A stretch of 64,000 bases of DNA from Rhodovibrio sodomensis (GTDB lineage: Bacteria > Pseudomonadota > Alphaproteobacteria > Kiloniellales > Rhodovibrionaceae). Location: positions 1-64,000 of the forward strand of contig NZ_NRRL01000008.1 of assembly GCF_016583645.1 (NCBI RefSeq). The letters are read 5' to 3'. Position numbers and translations under genes: made by a program. Positions within the stretch are counted from its first letter, which is position 1, and each line of letters starts with the position of its first letter. The notes under the pieces were generated by a model. The model made no database searches. It was not told the DNA's origin and was given only the letters and a program-made list of their open reading frames with translations. Below, in pieces: positions 24,333 to 31,923 of the stretch.

Positions 24333-25199
24333 CTACTGCCCGCCGCCCAGGGTGTGAACGTAGACCGCCAGCATCTTGATCGTCTCGTCGTCCAGACGGG
24401 TTTGCCAGGCCGGCATGTTGCCGTGCTGCGGATTGGTGATCTGGGAGACCAGGTCGGTGATCTCGCCGCCGTAGAGCCAGATCTGGTCGGACAGGTTGGG
24501 CGCGCCCAGGGCCGGATTGCCGTTCGCCTCGGCGCCGTGGCAGGCGACGCACTGCGCGGCGTAGACCTGCTGGCCGGCCGCGACCCACTCCGGCGCGTCA
24601 ACCGTGGCCGACAGCGACTTGACGTAGTGCGCGACGTTGCGGATCTGCGCCCGGTCCAGGATCTGGCCATAGGCCGGCATCATCGATGCCCGGGACTGCT
24701 GGTGCTCGTTGCGCACGCCATAGGCGATCGTCCGGTGGATCTGCTCGAGCGTGCCGCCCCACAGCCAGGCGTCGTCGGCCAGCGACGGGTAACCGCCGGG
24801 CAGACCGGCGCCGCCCCGGCCGTGGCAGGGGGCGCAGTTGGTGGCGAACGCGGACTGGCCGCCGGCCATGGAGAAGTTCAGCAGCTCGCGGTCGTTCGCG
24901 ATCGCCTGCAGGTCGGCCTGCGCGATCTGATCGACCCACGTCGCCTGCTCGGCCTGCGCCAGCTCCAAGTCCTGCTGCAGCTCGACCCGGCGGTCCCAGT
25001 CGAGCAGTCCGTCGGTGTGGCCGGACAGCCACGGGATCGACGGGTACAGCACCATGTAGACGACGGAGAACGCGATGCAGACGTAGAAGACGTACAGCCA
25101 CCACTTCGGCAGCGGCGTGTTGAGCTCCTGGATGCCGTCCCACTCGTGGCCGGTCGTCTCCTGACCGGTCAGATGGTCTTTCTCGGGCTTGGTCGGCAT
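24333..25199 (-). CDS. ccoP: cbb3-type cytochrome c oxidase subunit III (CcoP)
   Basis: This 288-residue diheme cytochrome c subunit has one N-terminal membrane helix (WWLYVFYVCIAFSVVYMVLY), then two c-type heme sites: CAPCHGRGGAGLPGGYP near residue 122 and CVACHGAEANGNPALGAPNL near residue 217. Axial Met candidates lie in SMMPAYG and GNMPAWQ. It carries electrons to CcoO/CcoN in the cytoplasmic membrane. It starts 4 bp after the ccoQ stop, within the ccoNOQP operon. Confidence 0.95.
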   Translation of the reverse strand: MPTKPEKDHLTGQETTGHEWDGIQELNTPLPKWWLYVFYVCIAFSVVYMVLYPSIPWLSGHTDGLLDWDRRVELQQDLELAQAEQATWVDQIAQADLQAIANDRELLNFSMAGGQSAFATNCAPCHGRGGAGLPGGYPSLADDAWLWGGTLEQIHRTIAYGVRNEHQQSRASMMPAYGQILDRAQIRNVAHYVKSLSATVDAPEWVAAGQQVYAAQCVACHGAEANGNPALGAPNLSDQIWLYGGEITDLVSQITNPQHGNMPAWQTRLDDETIKMLAVYVHTLGGGQ

Positions 25200-25203
25200 C
25201 GCT

Positions 25204-25368
25204 TCAGTTCTCCTCGTTGTTGTCTTCGAGCGGGATCCTAGACGCCTGCTCGAAGCGATCCCTGTTCGACGGCCAGAGCGCCCAGGCGCACACGCCGGTG
25301 AACAGGAGCAGCAACCAAACGACCCACAGCTGGCGCAGCCAGACGGCGAGTTCGGCTATCAATTCCAT
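25204..25368 (-). CDS. ccoQ: cbb3-type cytochrome oxidase subunit CcoQ (FixQ)
   Basis: A 54-codon gene lies between ccoO and ccoP. The peptide starts MELIAELAVWLRQLWVVWLL, has a single hydrophobic helix through LLLFTGVCAWALWP, and ends in a charged tail SNRDRFEQASRIPLEDNNEE, typical of FixQ proteins, which stabilise the oxidase complex. ATG at 25368 and TGA at 25204-25206 leave 17 bp to ccoO and 4 bp to ccoP, fitting the operon perfectly. Identification rests on position and layout as well as sequence. Confidence 0.9.
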   Translation of the reverse strand: MELIAELAVWLRQLWVVWLLLLFTGVCAWALWPSNRDRFEQASRIPLEDNNEEN

Positions 25369-25385
25369 CGGCTATCCGCCTTCGC

Positions 25386-26105
25386 CTACTGCAGCAGTTG
25401 TTCGGTGCTGGTGTCCGAGAAGTCGACCATCCGGCCCAGGATCTGGAGATAGGCGACGAGCGCGTCCATCTCCGTCACCCGGTCGGGGTTGCCGTCGAAG
25501 TTCGCCACCTCGACCCGCGGGTAGCGTTGCCTCAGCCCGTCGACCTTGGCGTCGGGGTTCTGCTGGGCGCGCAGGTCCGCCTCCGCCAGCTCGATCTGCG
25601 TGTCGCTGTACGGCACGCCGACGTCGACGTTGGTCTCCAGATGCGCCGCGGCGTCCATGTCCAGCCGGTTTTCCGACAGGAAGGCGTAGGGCGGCATGAT
25701 CGATTCCGGCACGACCGCGCGCGGGTCTTCCAGGTGCGCGACGTGCCAGTCGTTGGAGTACTTGCCGCCGACCCGCGCGAGGTCCGGCCCGGTGCGCTTG
25801 GAACCCCACTGGAAGGGGTGGTCGTACATGCTCTCGGCGGCCAGCGAGTAGTGGCCGTAGCGCTCCACCTCGTCGCGGAAGGTGCGGATCTGCTGGCTGT
25901 GGCAGGTGTAGCAGCCCTCGCGGATGTAGATGTTGCGCCCGGCCAGCTCGAGCGGGGAATACGGACGCACCCCGTCGACCGGCTCGATCGTGGACTTGAT
26001 GGTGAAGGTCGGAACGATCTCCACGATGCCGCCGATCGAGACCGTGATCAGGGTCAGGATCGAGAGCAGGATGACGTTCTTTTCGATCCGCTTATGCCAG
26101 TGCAT
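25386..26105 (-). CDS. ccoO: cbb3-type cytochrome c oxidase subunit II (CcoO)
   Basis: This 239-residue monoheme cytochrome c subunit has an N-terminal membrane helix ([20 protein letters not shown]) and the heme motif [20 protein letters not shown] near residue 65. Conserved segments [20 protein letters not shown] and [20 protein letters not shown] follow, with SIMPPYAFL holding the likely axial Met. It passes electrons from CcoP to the CcoN active site. The start lies 13 bp after the ccoN stop and ccoQ follows 17 bp later. Confidence 0.96.
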   Translation of the reverse strand: MHWHKRIEKNVILLSILTLITVSIGGIVEIVPTFTIKSTIEPVDGVRPYSPLELAGRNIYIREGCYTCHSQQIRTFRDEVERYGHYSLAAESMYDHPFQWGSKRTGPDLARVGGKYSNDWHVAHLEDPRAVVPESIMPPYAFLSENRLDMDAAAHLETNVDVGVPYSDTQIELAEADLRAQQNPDAKVDGLRQRYPRVEVANFDGNPDRVTEMDALVAYLQILGRMVDFSDTSTEQLLQ

Positions 26106-26118
26106 CTCCAGGCTCTCC

Positions 26119-27603
26119 CTACTCGGCCGGAGCTGCGGCGGCAGCCGGCTCGGCGACCATCGGTTTCTCTTCGCGGATGTCGCCGCGCACGGTGCGCACC
26201 AGGTTGTAGACCATGATCAGGGCGCCCACGAGGAACAGCACCCCGCCCAGGGCGCGGATCACGTAGAAGGGGTGCATCGCCTCCACCGTCTCCACGAAGG
26301 AGTACTGCAGGAAGCCCAGCTGGTCGTACGACCGCCACATCAGGCCCTGCATGATCCCGGAGATCCACATCGCGGTGATGTAGAGCACGATGCCCAAGGT
26401 CGCGATCCAGAAGTGATAGCTGACCAGGCGCATCGAATAGAGCTGCTTGCGGTGCCAGAGGTGCGGCACCAGGAAGTACATCGCGCCGAAGGAGACGAAC
26501 GCCACCCAGCCGAGCGCGCCGGAGTGCACGTGGCCGATCGTCCAGTCGGTGTAGTGGCTGAGCGCGTTGACCGGCTTGATCGACATCACCGGGCCCTCGA
26601 ACGTGCTCATGCCGTAGAACGCGACCGAGACCACCAGGAAGCGCAGGACAGGGTCGGTGCGCAGCTTATCCCAGGCGCCCGACAGGGTCATGATGCCGTT
26701 GATCATGCCGCCCCAGGACGGCATCCACAGCATCACCGAGAACACCATGCCGAGGGTTTGCGTCCAGTCCGGCAGCGAGGTGTAGTGCAGGTGGTGCGGG
26801 CCGGCCCAGATGTAGAGGAAGATCAGGGCCCAGAAGTGGATGATCGACAGGCGGTAGGAATACACCGGCCGCTCGGCCCGCTTGGGGATGTAGTAGTACA
26901 TCATCCCCAGAAAGCCGGCGGTCAGGAAGAAGCCGACCGCGTTGTGGCCGTACCACCACTGCGTGATCGCGTCCTGCACGCCCGAGAACAGCGAGTAGCT
27001 CTTGGTGCCGAAGAAGCTGACCGGTACCGCCAGGTTGTTCACGATGTGCAGCATCGCGATCGTGATGATGAACGCCAGGAAGAACCAGTTCGCAACGTAG
27101 ATGTGCGGTTCCCGGCGCTTCATCACCGTGCCGAGGTAGACCACCAGGTAGACCACCCAGACCAGGGTCAGCCACAGGTCGACGAACCACTCCGGCTCGG
27201 CGTATTCGCGCGATTGGGTGACCCCGAAGACGTAGCCGAGCCCCGCCATCACCAGGAACGCCTGGTAGCCGAGGAACAGGAACAGCGCCGTCTCCTCGCC
27301 GCCGAACAGGCGCGCCCGGCAGGTCCGTTGCACCACGTGCAGGGAGGTGGCGAGCAGCGCGTTGCCGCCGAAGCCGAAGATCGCCGCCGAGGTGTGCAGC
27401 GGGCGCAGCCGGCCGAAGGTGGTCTCGGCGAACCCCAGGTTGAGCTCGGGATAGGCGAGCTGGAAGGCGATGAACACGCCCGCGGAGAACGCCGCGATGC
27501 CCCAGAACATCGTCGCGATGACGAACAGACGGACGACGTCCTCGTTGTAATACTCGCGCGCCGGCGCGCGGTTGTCGGCGGTGGCTGTGGCGCTTTGGGC
27601 CAT
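26119..27603 (-). CDS. ccoN: cbb3-type cytochrome c oxidase subunit I (CcoN)
   Basis: This 494-residue catalytic subunit of the high-affinity C-type heme-copper oxidase has about twelve membrane helices and the heme/CuB histidines, for example [60 protein letters not shown] and [20 protein letters not shown]. It reduces O2 to water with proton pumping at low oxygen. The start at 27603 ([10 protein letters not shown]) has GAGGGGA upstream; a slightly longer form from 27621 is possible. It is first in ccoNOQP and lies downstream of a perfect FNR/FixK box at 27770-27783. Confidence 0.96.
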   Translation of the reverse strand: MAQSATATADNRAPAREYYNEDVVRLFVIATMFWGIAAFSAGVFIAFQLAYPELNLGFAETTFGRLRPLHTSAAIFGFGGNALLATSLHVVQRTCRARLFGGEETALFLFLGYQAFLVMAGLGYVFGVTQSREYAEPEWFVDLWLTLVWVVYLVVYLGTVMKRREPHIYVANWFFLAFIITIAMLHIVNNLAVPVSFFGTKSYSLFSGVQDAITQWWYGHNAVGFFLTAGFLGMMYYYIPKRAERPVYSYRLSIIHFWALIFLYIWAGPHHLHYTSLPDWTQTLGMVFSVMLWMPSWGGMINGIMTLSGAWDKLRTDPVLRFLVVSVAFYGMSTFEGPVMSIKPVNALSHYTDWTIGHVHSGALGWVAFVSFGAMYFLVPHLWHRKQLYSMRLVSYHFWIATLGIVLYITAMWISGIMQGLMWRSYDQLGFLQYSFVETVEAMHPFYVIRALGGVLFLVGALIMVYNLVRTVRGDIREEKPMVAEPAAAAAPAE

Positions 27604-27769
27604 ACTCGGCAGTCCCCTCAAAGCCGCAAGACGTTAAGCCGCGTGTGCGGCGCATGTTCGAAAGGCGTCCTGGGCCGTGGGGACTGCCGGTCTGGCGGAC
27701 AGACTCCGAAGGCGCCAACGCCGGGTTCGAATTTGTCTAGTTTAATGACGGACCTTTGCAGCCCCAACA

Positions 27770-27783
27770 TTGATATGGATCAA
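27770..27783. promoter_or_regulatory. FNR/FixK-type anaerobox upstream of ccoN
   Basis: TTGATATGGATCAA is an exact match to the consensus TTGAT-N4-ATCAA recognised by FNR/FixK regulators, which activate cco operons at low oxygen. It is 166 bp before the ccoN start and about 297 bp before the divergent DUF2189 gene, so it could serve either. If centred near -41.5 for ccoN, the transcript would have a leader of roughly 125 bases. The rest of the 476-bp gap 27604-28079 shows no gene. Confidence 0.85.
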
Positions 27784-28079
27784 GACCGGTTCCCCGCGCG
27801 CTTTCCGGCGCGGCGGACCGCGATGGGCGCGACACCCATCACGTGTACGGTTGCAGGATTCGACCGGGCCCGCCATCCGCAAACCCCTGGACACGCTGCG
27901 TCAGCCTGCCGCACCATATATCCGGGTAAAAGGGCGGCGGTACACGCACCGCAACGCAGACGCGTCGTGAGTGCCGATCGTTCGGCGCCTGTTGGGCGGG
28001 ATGCCGCGAGGCTGGGTCAGCCTTCGGACTTTTTGCGCTCGGGTGGCCGAACCCCTTCGGGAAGCAAGGTTGAAAGACG

Positions 28080-28874
28080 ATGACCACGACGACACACACG
28101 GTGCCCGTGCTGGCCGGGCCGGCGCCGCGGATCAAGACGATCGAGATCGACCGGCCCTGGAGCTGGCTCAACCGCGGCTGGGCCGACTTGCGCAAGGCGC
28201 CGCGCGTGTCGATTACCTACGGCCTGTTCTTCGCCATCGTGGGTTTCCTGCTGCTGGGCGCGCTATGGTTCCTTGACTGGTTCTATCTGGTGCTGCCGCT
28301 GTCGGCGGGATTCATGCTGATGGGACCGCTGGTCGCGGTCGGCCTGTACGAGATCAGCCGGCGGCTGGAAGCGGGCGAGACGCCGACGCTGGGCCACGCC
28401 GCCACCGCGATCTTCCGCAACACCAGCCAGATCCTGCTGATGGGTGTGGCGCTGATGATCTTCCTGCTGGCCTGGATCCGGCTGGCCACGCTGATCTTCG
28501 CGCTGTTCTTCAGCTTCCGTCCGCCCAGCCTGGACAACTTCGTCGCCGAGGTGTTCTTCCAGCCCGAGTCGGTGCCGTTCCTGATCGTCGGCGTGGGCAG
28601 CGGGGCCATCCTGGCGGCGCTCGTCTTCGCGATCTCGGCGGTGTCGATCCCGATGCTGCTGGACAAGCCGCAAGTCAACGTCGCCACCGCGATCGCAGCC
28701 AGCGTGCAGTCGGTGCGCCTCAACCCGGCGCCGATGGCGATCTGGGCCGCGATGATCGTGCTGTTCGCCGCCGCCGGCCTGGTCGCGGGCTACATCGGCC
28801 TGGCCGTCACCATGCCGATTATCGGCCACGCCACCTGGCACGCCTATAAGGACCTGATCAGTTTCGAGGACTAG
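28080..28874 (+). CDS. DUF2189 family membrane protein
   Basis: This 264-residue membrane protein has about six helices, for example FFAIVGFLLLGALWFLDWF, LMGVALMIFLLAWIRLATL and MAIWAAMIVLFAAAGLVAGY. RPWSWLNRGWADLRKAPRVS before the first helix and GPLVAVGLYEISRRLEAGE are typical of DUF2189, which is often found beside cytochrome oxidase or respiratory genes; no biochemical role is established. It is divergent from ccoN across the FNR-box region. AAAGACG precedes the ATG. Its TAG stop is the start of a hairpin repeat (28872). Confidence 0.85.
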   Translation: MTTTTHTVPVLAGPAPRIKTIEIDRPWSWLNRGWADLRKAPRVSITYGLFFAIVGFLLLGALWFLDWFYLVLPLSAGFMLMGPLVAVGLYEISRRLEAGETPTLGHAATAIFRNTSQILLMGVALMIFLLAWIRLATLIFALFFSFRPPSLDNFVAEVFFQPESVPFLIVGVGSGAILAALVFAISAVSIPMLLDKPQVNVATAIAASVQSVRLNPAPMAIWAAMIVLFAAAGLVAGYIGLAVTMPIIGHATWHAYKDLISFED

Positions 28875-28986
28875 AGCAAAATCGATGAAGGTCGAGCTGA
28901 CCTTCATCGTGAATTTTGCTCTAACTGCTTCAAGAGAGAGCAAGATTCAGCTGAAAGGCGGCTTCACCTTTCAGCATCTTGCTCTA
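28872..28986. repeat. TAGAGCAA hairpin repeat, copy 2 (two hairpins in tandem)
   Basis: Hairpin A (28872-28923) runs from TAGAGCAAAATCGATGAAGG to a complementary half ending AATTTTGCTCTA. After a 13-base linker, hairpin B (28937-28986) begins AGAGCAAGATTCAGCTGAAA and ends with TCAGCATCTTGCTCTA. The first three bases are the stop codon of the DUF2189 gene. The same two-hairpin composite recurs at 31481-31592 in the same orientation. Confidence 0.9.
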
Positions 28987-29018
28987 TCCCGCCAAGCAGA
29001 GGTCGCTCGCAACCGCCC

Positions 29019-30629
29019 TCACCGGTCGCCCAACACCGCCAGCGCCCGGGCGGCGACGTCTTCCGGCGGCCCGTCCGCGTCGACCCGGGGCCAGGCGATT
29101 TCGCCCTTGGGCGCGCGGGTTAGCTGGCCCTCGACGATCTCCGAGGTCGCGTCGGAGGCGTCGCCGGTACGCGCGTCGACGCGCGCCTTCAGCGTCTCCT
29201 CGGGCGCGCTCAGCCAGACGCCCTGGAACGCCGCGCCGGCCGCCTCCGCGGTCTTGCGGGCATGGGCCCGGCTGCTGCGGTCCAGGAAGGTCGCCTCGAC
29301 GATCGCGCTGTGCCCCGCCTTCAGCGCCGCGGCCGCGCGGTCGAACATGGCGCGGTAGACGGCCGCGTTCACCTTGCCCCGATAGGCGCGCTCGGGCAGG
29401 CGCTCGGTCTCGGCGACGCCGAACAGCCGCTTGCGCTCGACGTCGGAGCGGACCACCAGCGCGCCCGGTGCCCGGCCGATCTCGGGCGCAACCGCGCGGG
29501 CGATCGTGGTCTTGCCGCTGCCAGACACCCCGCCGACCGCGATCAGACGCGCGGCCGCCGGGTCCAGGTAGCCGCACGCCGCGGCGAACAGGTCGCGCGC
29601 TTCCCGCTGCTTGGCGGCGCGGCCGTCGGCGTCGGCCTGCGCGGCGCGCGCGGAGGCGGCGACGTGGGCGCGGATGCCAGCGCGCAAGCTCAGGAACAGC
29701 GGTAGGGCGGCCAGCCCCGCGAGGTCGTCGCGCGCGCGGTGATAACGGTTGAGCAGCCGGTTCGCCGCCCAGCGCAGCCCCCGCCGGTCCAGGTCCATCA
29801 GCAGGAACGCCAGATCGAACAGCGTGTCGACTTCCGCGATCTGGCGGTTGAACTCGATCGCGTCGAACAGCGTCGGCCGGCCGTCGATCAGCACCACGTT
29901 GCCGAGGTGCAGGTCGCCGTGGCAACGGCGCACGCAGCCCGCCGCCGCGCGCCGGTCCAGCAGCTCGCGCGCGGCCTCCAGCGCGCACCGGGTCCGGGCG
30001 ATCAGCGCGTCGGCCTCCGCCGGTGGGAACAGCTCGGGCGCGGCGGTGAGCTGCTGGGCGTTCTCGTCGATCACGAATTCCAGGGACTCGGCCCCGCCGG
30101 CGCCCTCTGCCGGTTCCGCCCGGGCGTGCAGGTCGGTGACGGCGTCGGCCAGCCGGTCGACCGTCCGGGCATCCAGCCGGCCCTCGGCCGCGACCCGGTC
30201 CATCAGCCCGGCCTGGTCGAACCGGGCGAGTTCGACCAGCCAGTCGACCGGCGTGCCCGCGACCCGGTCCGGGTCCGGCCCGTCGGCCTGCAGGTCACCC
30301 AGCATCAGGCCGCCGGCGGCGGTGCGGACGACCGGCCGCGCGCCGAGATAGAGCGCCGGCGCGGTCCGCCGGTTCAGGCGCAGTTCCGCCGCGACCGCCC
30401 GCCGGCGTTTTTCCAGCGTGCCGAAGTCGAGATACGGGTAAGTGACCGCGCGCTTGAGCTTGTAGGCGCGGGTGCCGGTCAGGAACACGGCGGAGGCGTG
30501 GGTGTCGATCCGCCGCACCGCCTGCCCGCCATGGGTCGCCGGATCGGCCAGCAGACGCAGGGTCTCGTCCTGCGCCGCCGCGCCCCGGCCGGCGGGCGCA
30601 TGGGCGTCGCGGCGGTTCTCCCCGGTCAT
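29019..30629 (-). CDS. Two-domain phosphotransferase: APH-like kinase plus P-loop kinase
   Basis: This 536-residue protein has two parts. Residues 1-350 resemble aminoglycoside phosphotransferase/fructosamine-kinase-type proteins, with RRCHGDLHLGNVVLIDGRPT (catalytic loop) near residue 235 and FDAIEFNRQIAEVDTLFDLA (metal-binding segment). Residues 360-536 are a P-loop kinase: AVGGVSGSGKTTIARAVAPE is the Walker A region, then VVRSDVERKRLFG and EATFLDRSSRAHARKTAE. Such bifunctional proteins (COG0645/COG2187) are widespread but uncharacterised. No neighbours clarify its substrate. It is divergent from the ECF sigma gene and lies between two copies of a hairpin repeat. Confidence 0.82.
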   Translation of the reverse strand: MTGENRRDAHAPAGRGAAAQDETLRLLADPATHGGQAVRRIDTHASAVFLTGTRAYKLKRAVTYPYLDFGTLEKRRRAVAAELRLNRRTAPALYLGARPVVRTAAGGLMLGDLQADGPDPDRVAGTPVDWLVELARFDQAGLMDRVAAEGRLDARTVDRLADAVTDLHARAEPAEGAGGAESLEFVIDENAQQLTAAPELFPPAEADALIARTRCALEAARELLDRRAAAGCVRRCHGDLHLGNVVLIDGRPTLFDAIEFNRQIAEVDTLFDLAFLLMDLDRRGLRWAANRLLNRYHRARDDLAGLAALPLFLSLRAGIRAHVAASARAAQADADGRAAKQREARDLFAAACGYLDPAAARLIAVGGVSGSGKTTIARAVAPEIGRAPGALVVRSDVERKRLFGVAETERLPERAYRGKVNAAVYRAMFDRAAAALKAGHSAIVEATFLDRSSRAHARKTAEAAGAAFQGVWLSAPEETLKARVDARTGDASDATSEIVEGQLTRAPKGEIAWPRVDADGPPEDVAARALAVLGDR

Positions 30630-30916
30630 CTGTCCTCGCCAAGTGGTGCGTGTACGGGCGACTTGGGTGCCCTGTCGCGCCGGAGCTGCAACCTAATCGT
30701 CATCCTTCTCAAACTTAACATATGAAGTCCTTCCGAACGGATTTGAAATTCAAACATAGTATTGAATTCAGCCCCCCAGAAACGGCGTGATTCAGAAAAC
30801 ACTGCGCGCGACACCATAGGTTAAAGAAACCCGGCGGCGTTCTGTGTTGACTGGTCTCCAGCGTCATCCAGCGGGTCCGATTTTCGGGCCCCGAACCGAC
30901 GCGAGGGAGGTCTATT

Positions 30917-31483
30917 GTGCCCAACGCGCGACTGACGCCGCAAGACGCCATGGCGATCGAGGAACACATACCCGCCCTCCGCCGCTATGCCCGCGCTCTG
31001 GTCCGAGACAGCGACCGGGCCGACGATCTGGTGCAGGACTGCCTGGAACGCGGGATCTCGCGGTTCGCGCAGTTCCAGCCGGGCACCAACCTGCGGACCT
31101 GGCTGTTCACCATCCTGCACAACCTGCACTGCGACACCCTGCGCCGGCAGAGCCGCCGCGGCGTGCACGTGCCGATCGACGACTGGATGGAAATCGCCCA
31201 GACCAGCGCCGAACAGCCGCGCGCCATGCACCTGCGCGATTTTCGCCGGGCGTTCCGCGGCTTGCAGGAAAGCGACCAGCAGATCCTGCTGCTGATCGGC
31301 GTGGAAGGCTTCACCTACGAGGAGGCCGCCGAGGTGCTCGACGTGGCGGTCGGCACGGTCAAGTCGCGGCTGTTCCGCGCCCGCGACCGGCTGAAGACCC
31401 GCGAGATCGAGATGAACACGCCCAAGGTCGGCGCCGAGCGCCGCGCGGGCGACAACGCGGGCGACAACGCGGTCGCGAACTAG
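30917..31483 (+). CDS. ECF-type RNA polymerase sigma factor (EcfG-like)
   Basis: This 188-residue sigma factor starts at GTG 30917 with GGGAGG seven bases upstream. Sigma region 2 is RYARALVRDSDRADDLVQDC near residue 23 and FQPGTNLRTWLFTILHNLHC near residue 50. Region 4 is LLLIGVEGFTYEEAAEVLDV followed by AVGTVKSRLFRARDRLK around residues 125-155. The wording resembles alphaproteobacterial general-stress (ECF15) sigma factors, but no nepR or phyR homologue is adjacent, so control must come from elsewhere. A long AT-richer region (30680-30800) separates it from the divergent kinase gene and probably holds its promoter. Its TAG stop is supplied by a hairpin repeat. The tail GDNAGDNAVAN is a small duplication. 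Confidence 0.88.
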   Translation: MPNARLTPQDAMAIEEHIPALRRYARALVRDSDRADDLVQDCLERGISRFAQFQPGTNLRTWLFTILHNLHCDTLRRQSRRGVHVPIDDWMEIAQTSAEQPRAMHLRDFRRAFRGLQESDQQILLLIGVEGFTYEEAAEVLDVAVGTVKSRLFRARDRLKTREIEMNTPKVGAERRAGDNAGDNAVAN

Positions 31484-31592
31484 AGCAAAATCGATGAAGG
31501 TCGACTCGACCTTGATCGTGAATCTTGCTCTAACGGCTTGAAGAGAGAGCAAGATGCTGAAAGGTGGCTTCACCTTTCAGCATCTTGCTCTA
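31481..31592. repeat. TAGAGCAA hairpin repeat, copy 3 (two hairpins in tandem)
   Basis: Hairpin A (31481-31532) again starts TAGAGCAAAATCGATGAAGG. Hairpin B (31546-31592) has perfect 20-bp arms beginning AGAGCAAGATGCTGAAAGGT around the loop GGCTTC. The linker differs from that of copy 2 at only a few bases. The first three bases are the sigma-factor stop codon. Confidence 0.92.
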
Positions 31593-31923
31593 GCGCCCAA
31601 TCACGCAACGGCGCGCGCCGCCATCGGCGTTGCCGTTGCTTCAGCGCATTGCTGGCTGGCTACAGCCGGCGTAGTCAGGTTCCGGCACGCCTGTCCCGCC
31701 GCAGAGGCCCGCCCCCAGAGCCGGCTGGGCTTCCGTCGACGGCGTGATCTTCCGGTTAGCGCGGGCGGTGTAAGGCCTGTGCGCCCTGGTCCCTTTGAAG
31801 TGCCACTGCTACATCTTGCCATTCATCCGCTGGGCCCGAGCCGGCCGCGGCATCCTGTCGTCATGAGCTGAAATCCGGACGCTAGGCCCCGTCGACCCGG
31901 GCAGCGCCGGTCCCGAGAGTGGC
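31593..31923. other. Gene-free stretch upstream of tamA
   Basis: This 331-bp stretch lies between the hairpin repeat and tamA. It contains the words GCGTTGCCGTTGC and AGGCCTGTGCGCC, with no convincing coding frame, RNA gene or known regulatory site. It probably includes the tamAB promoter. Confidence 0.4.
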
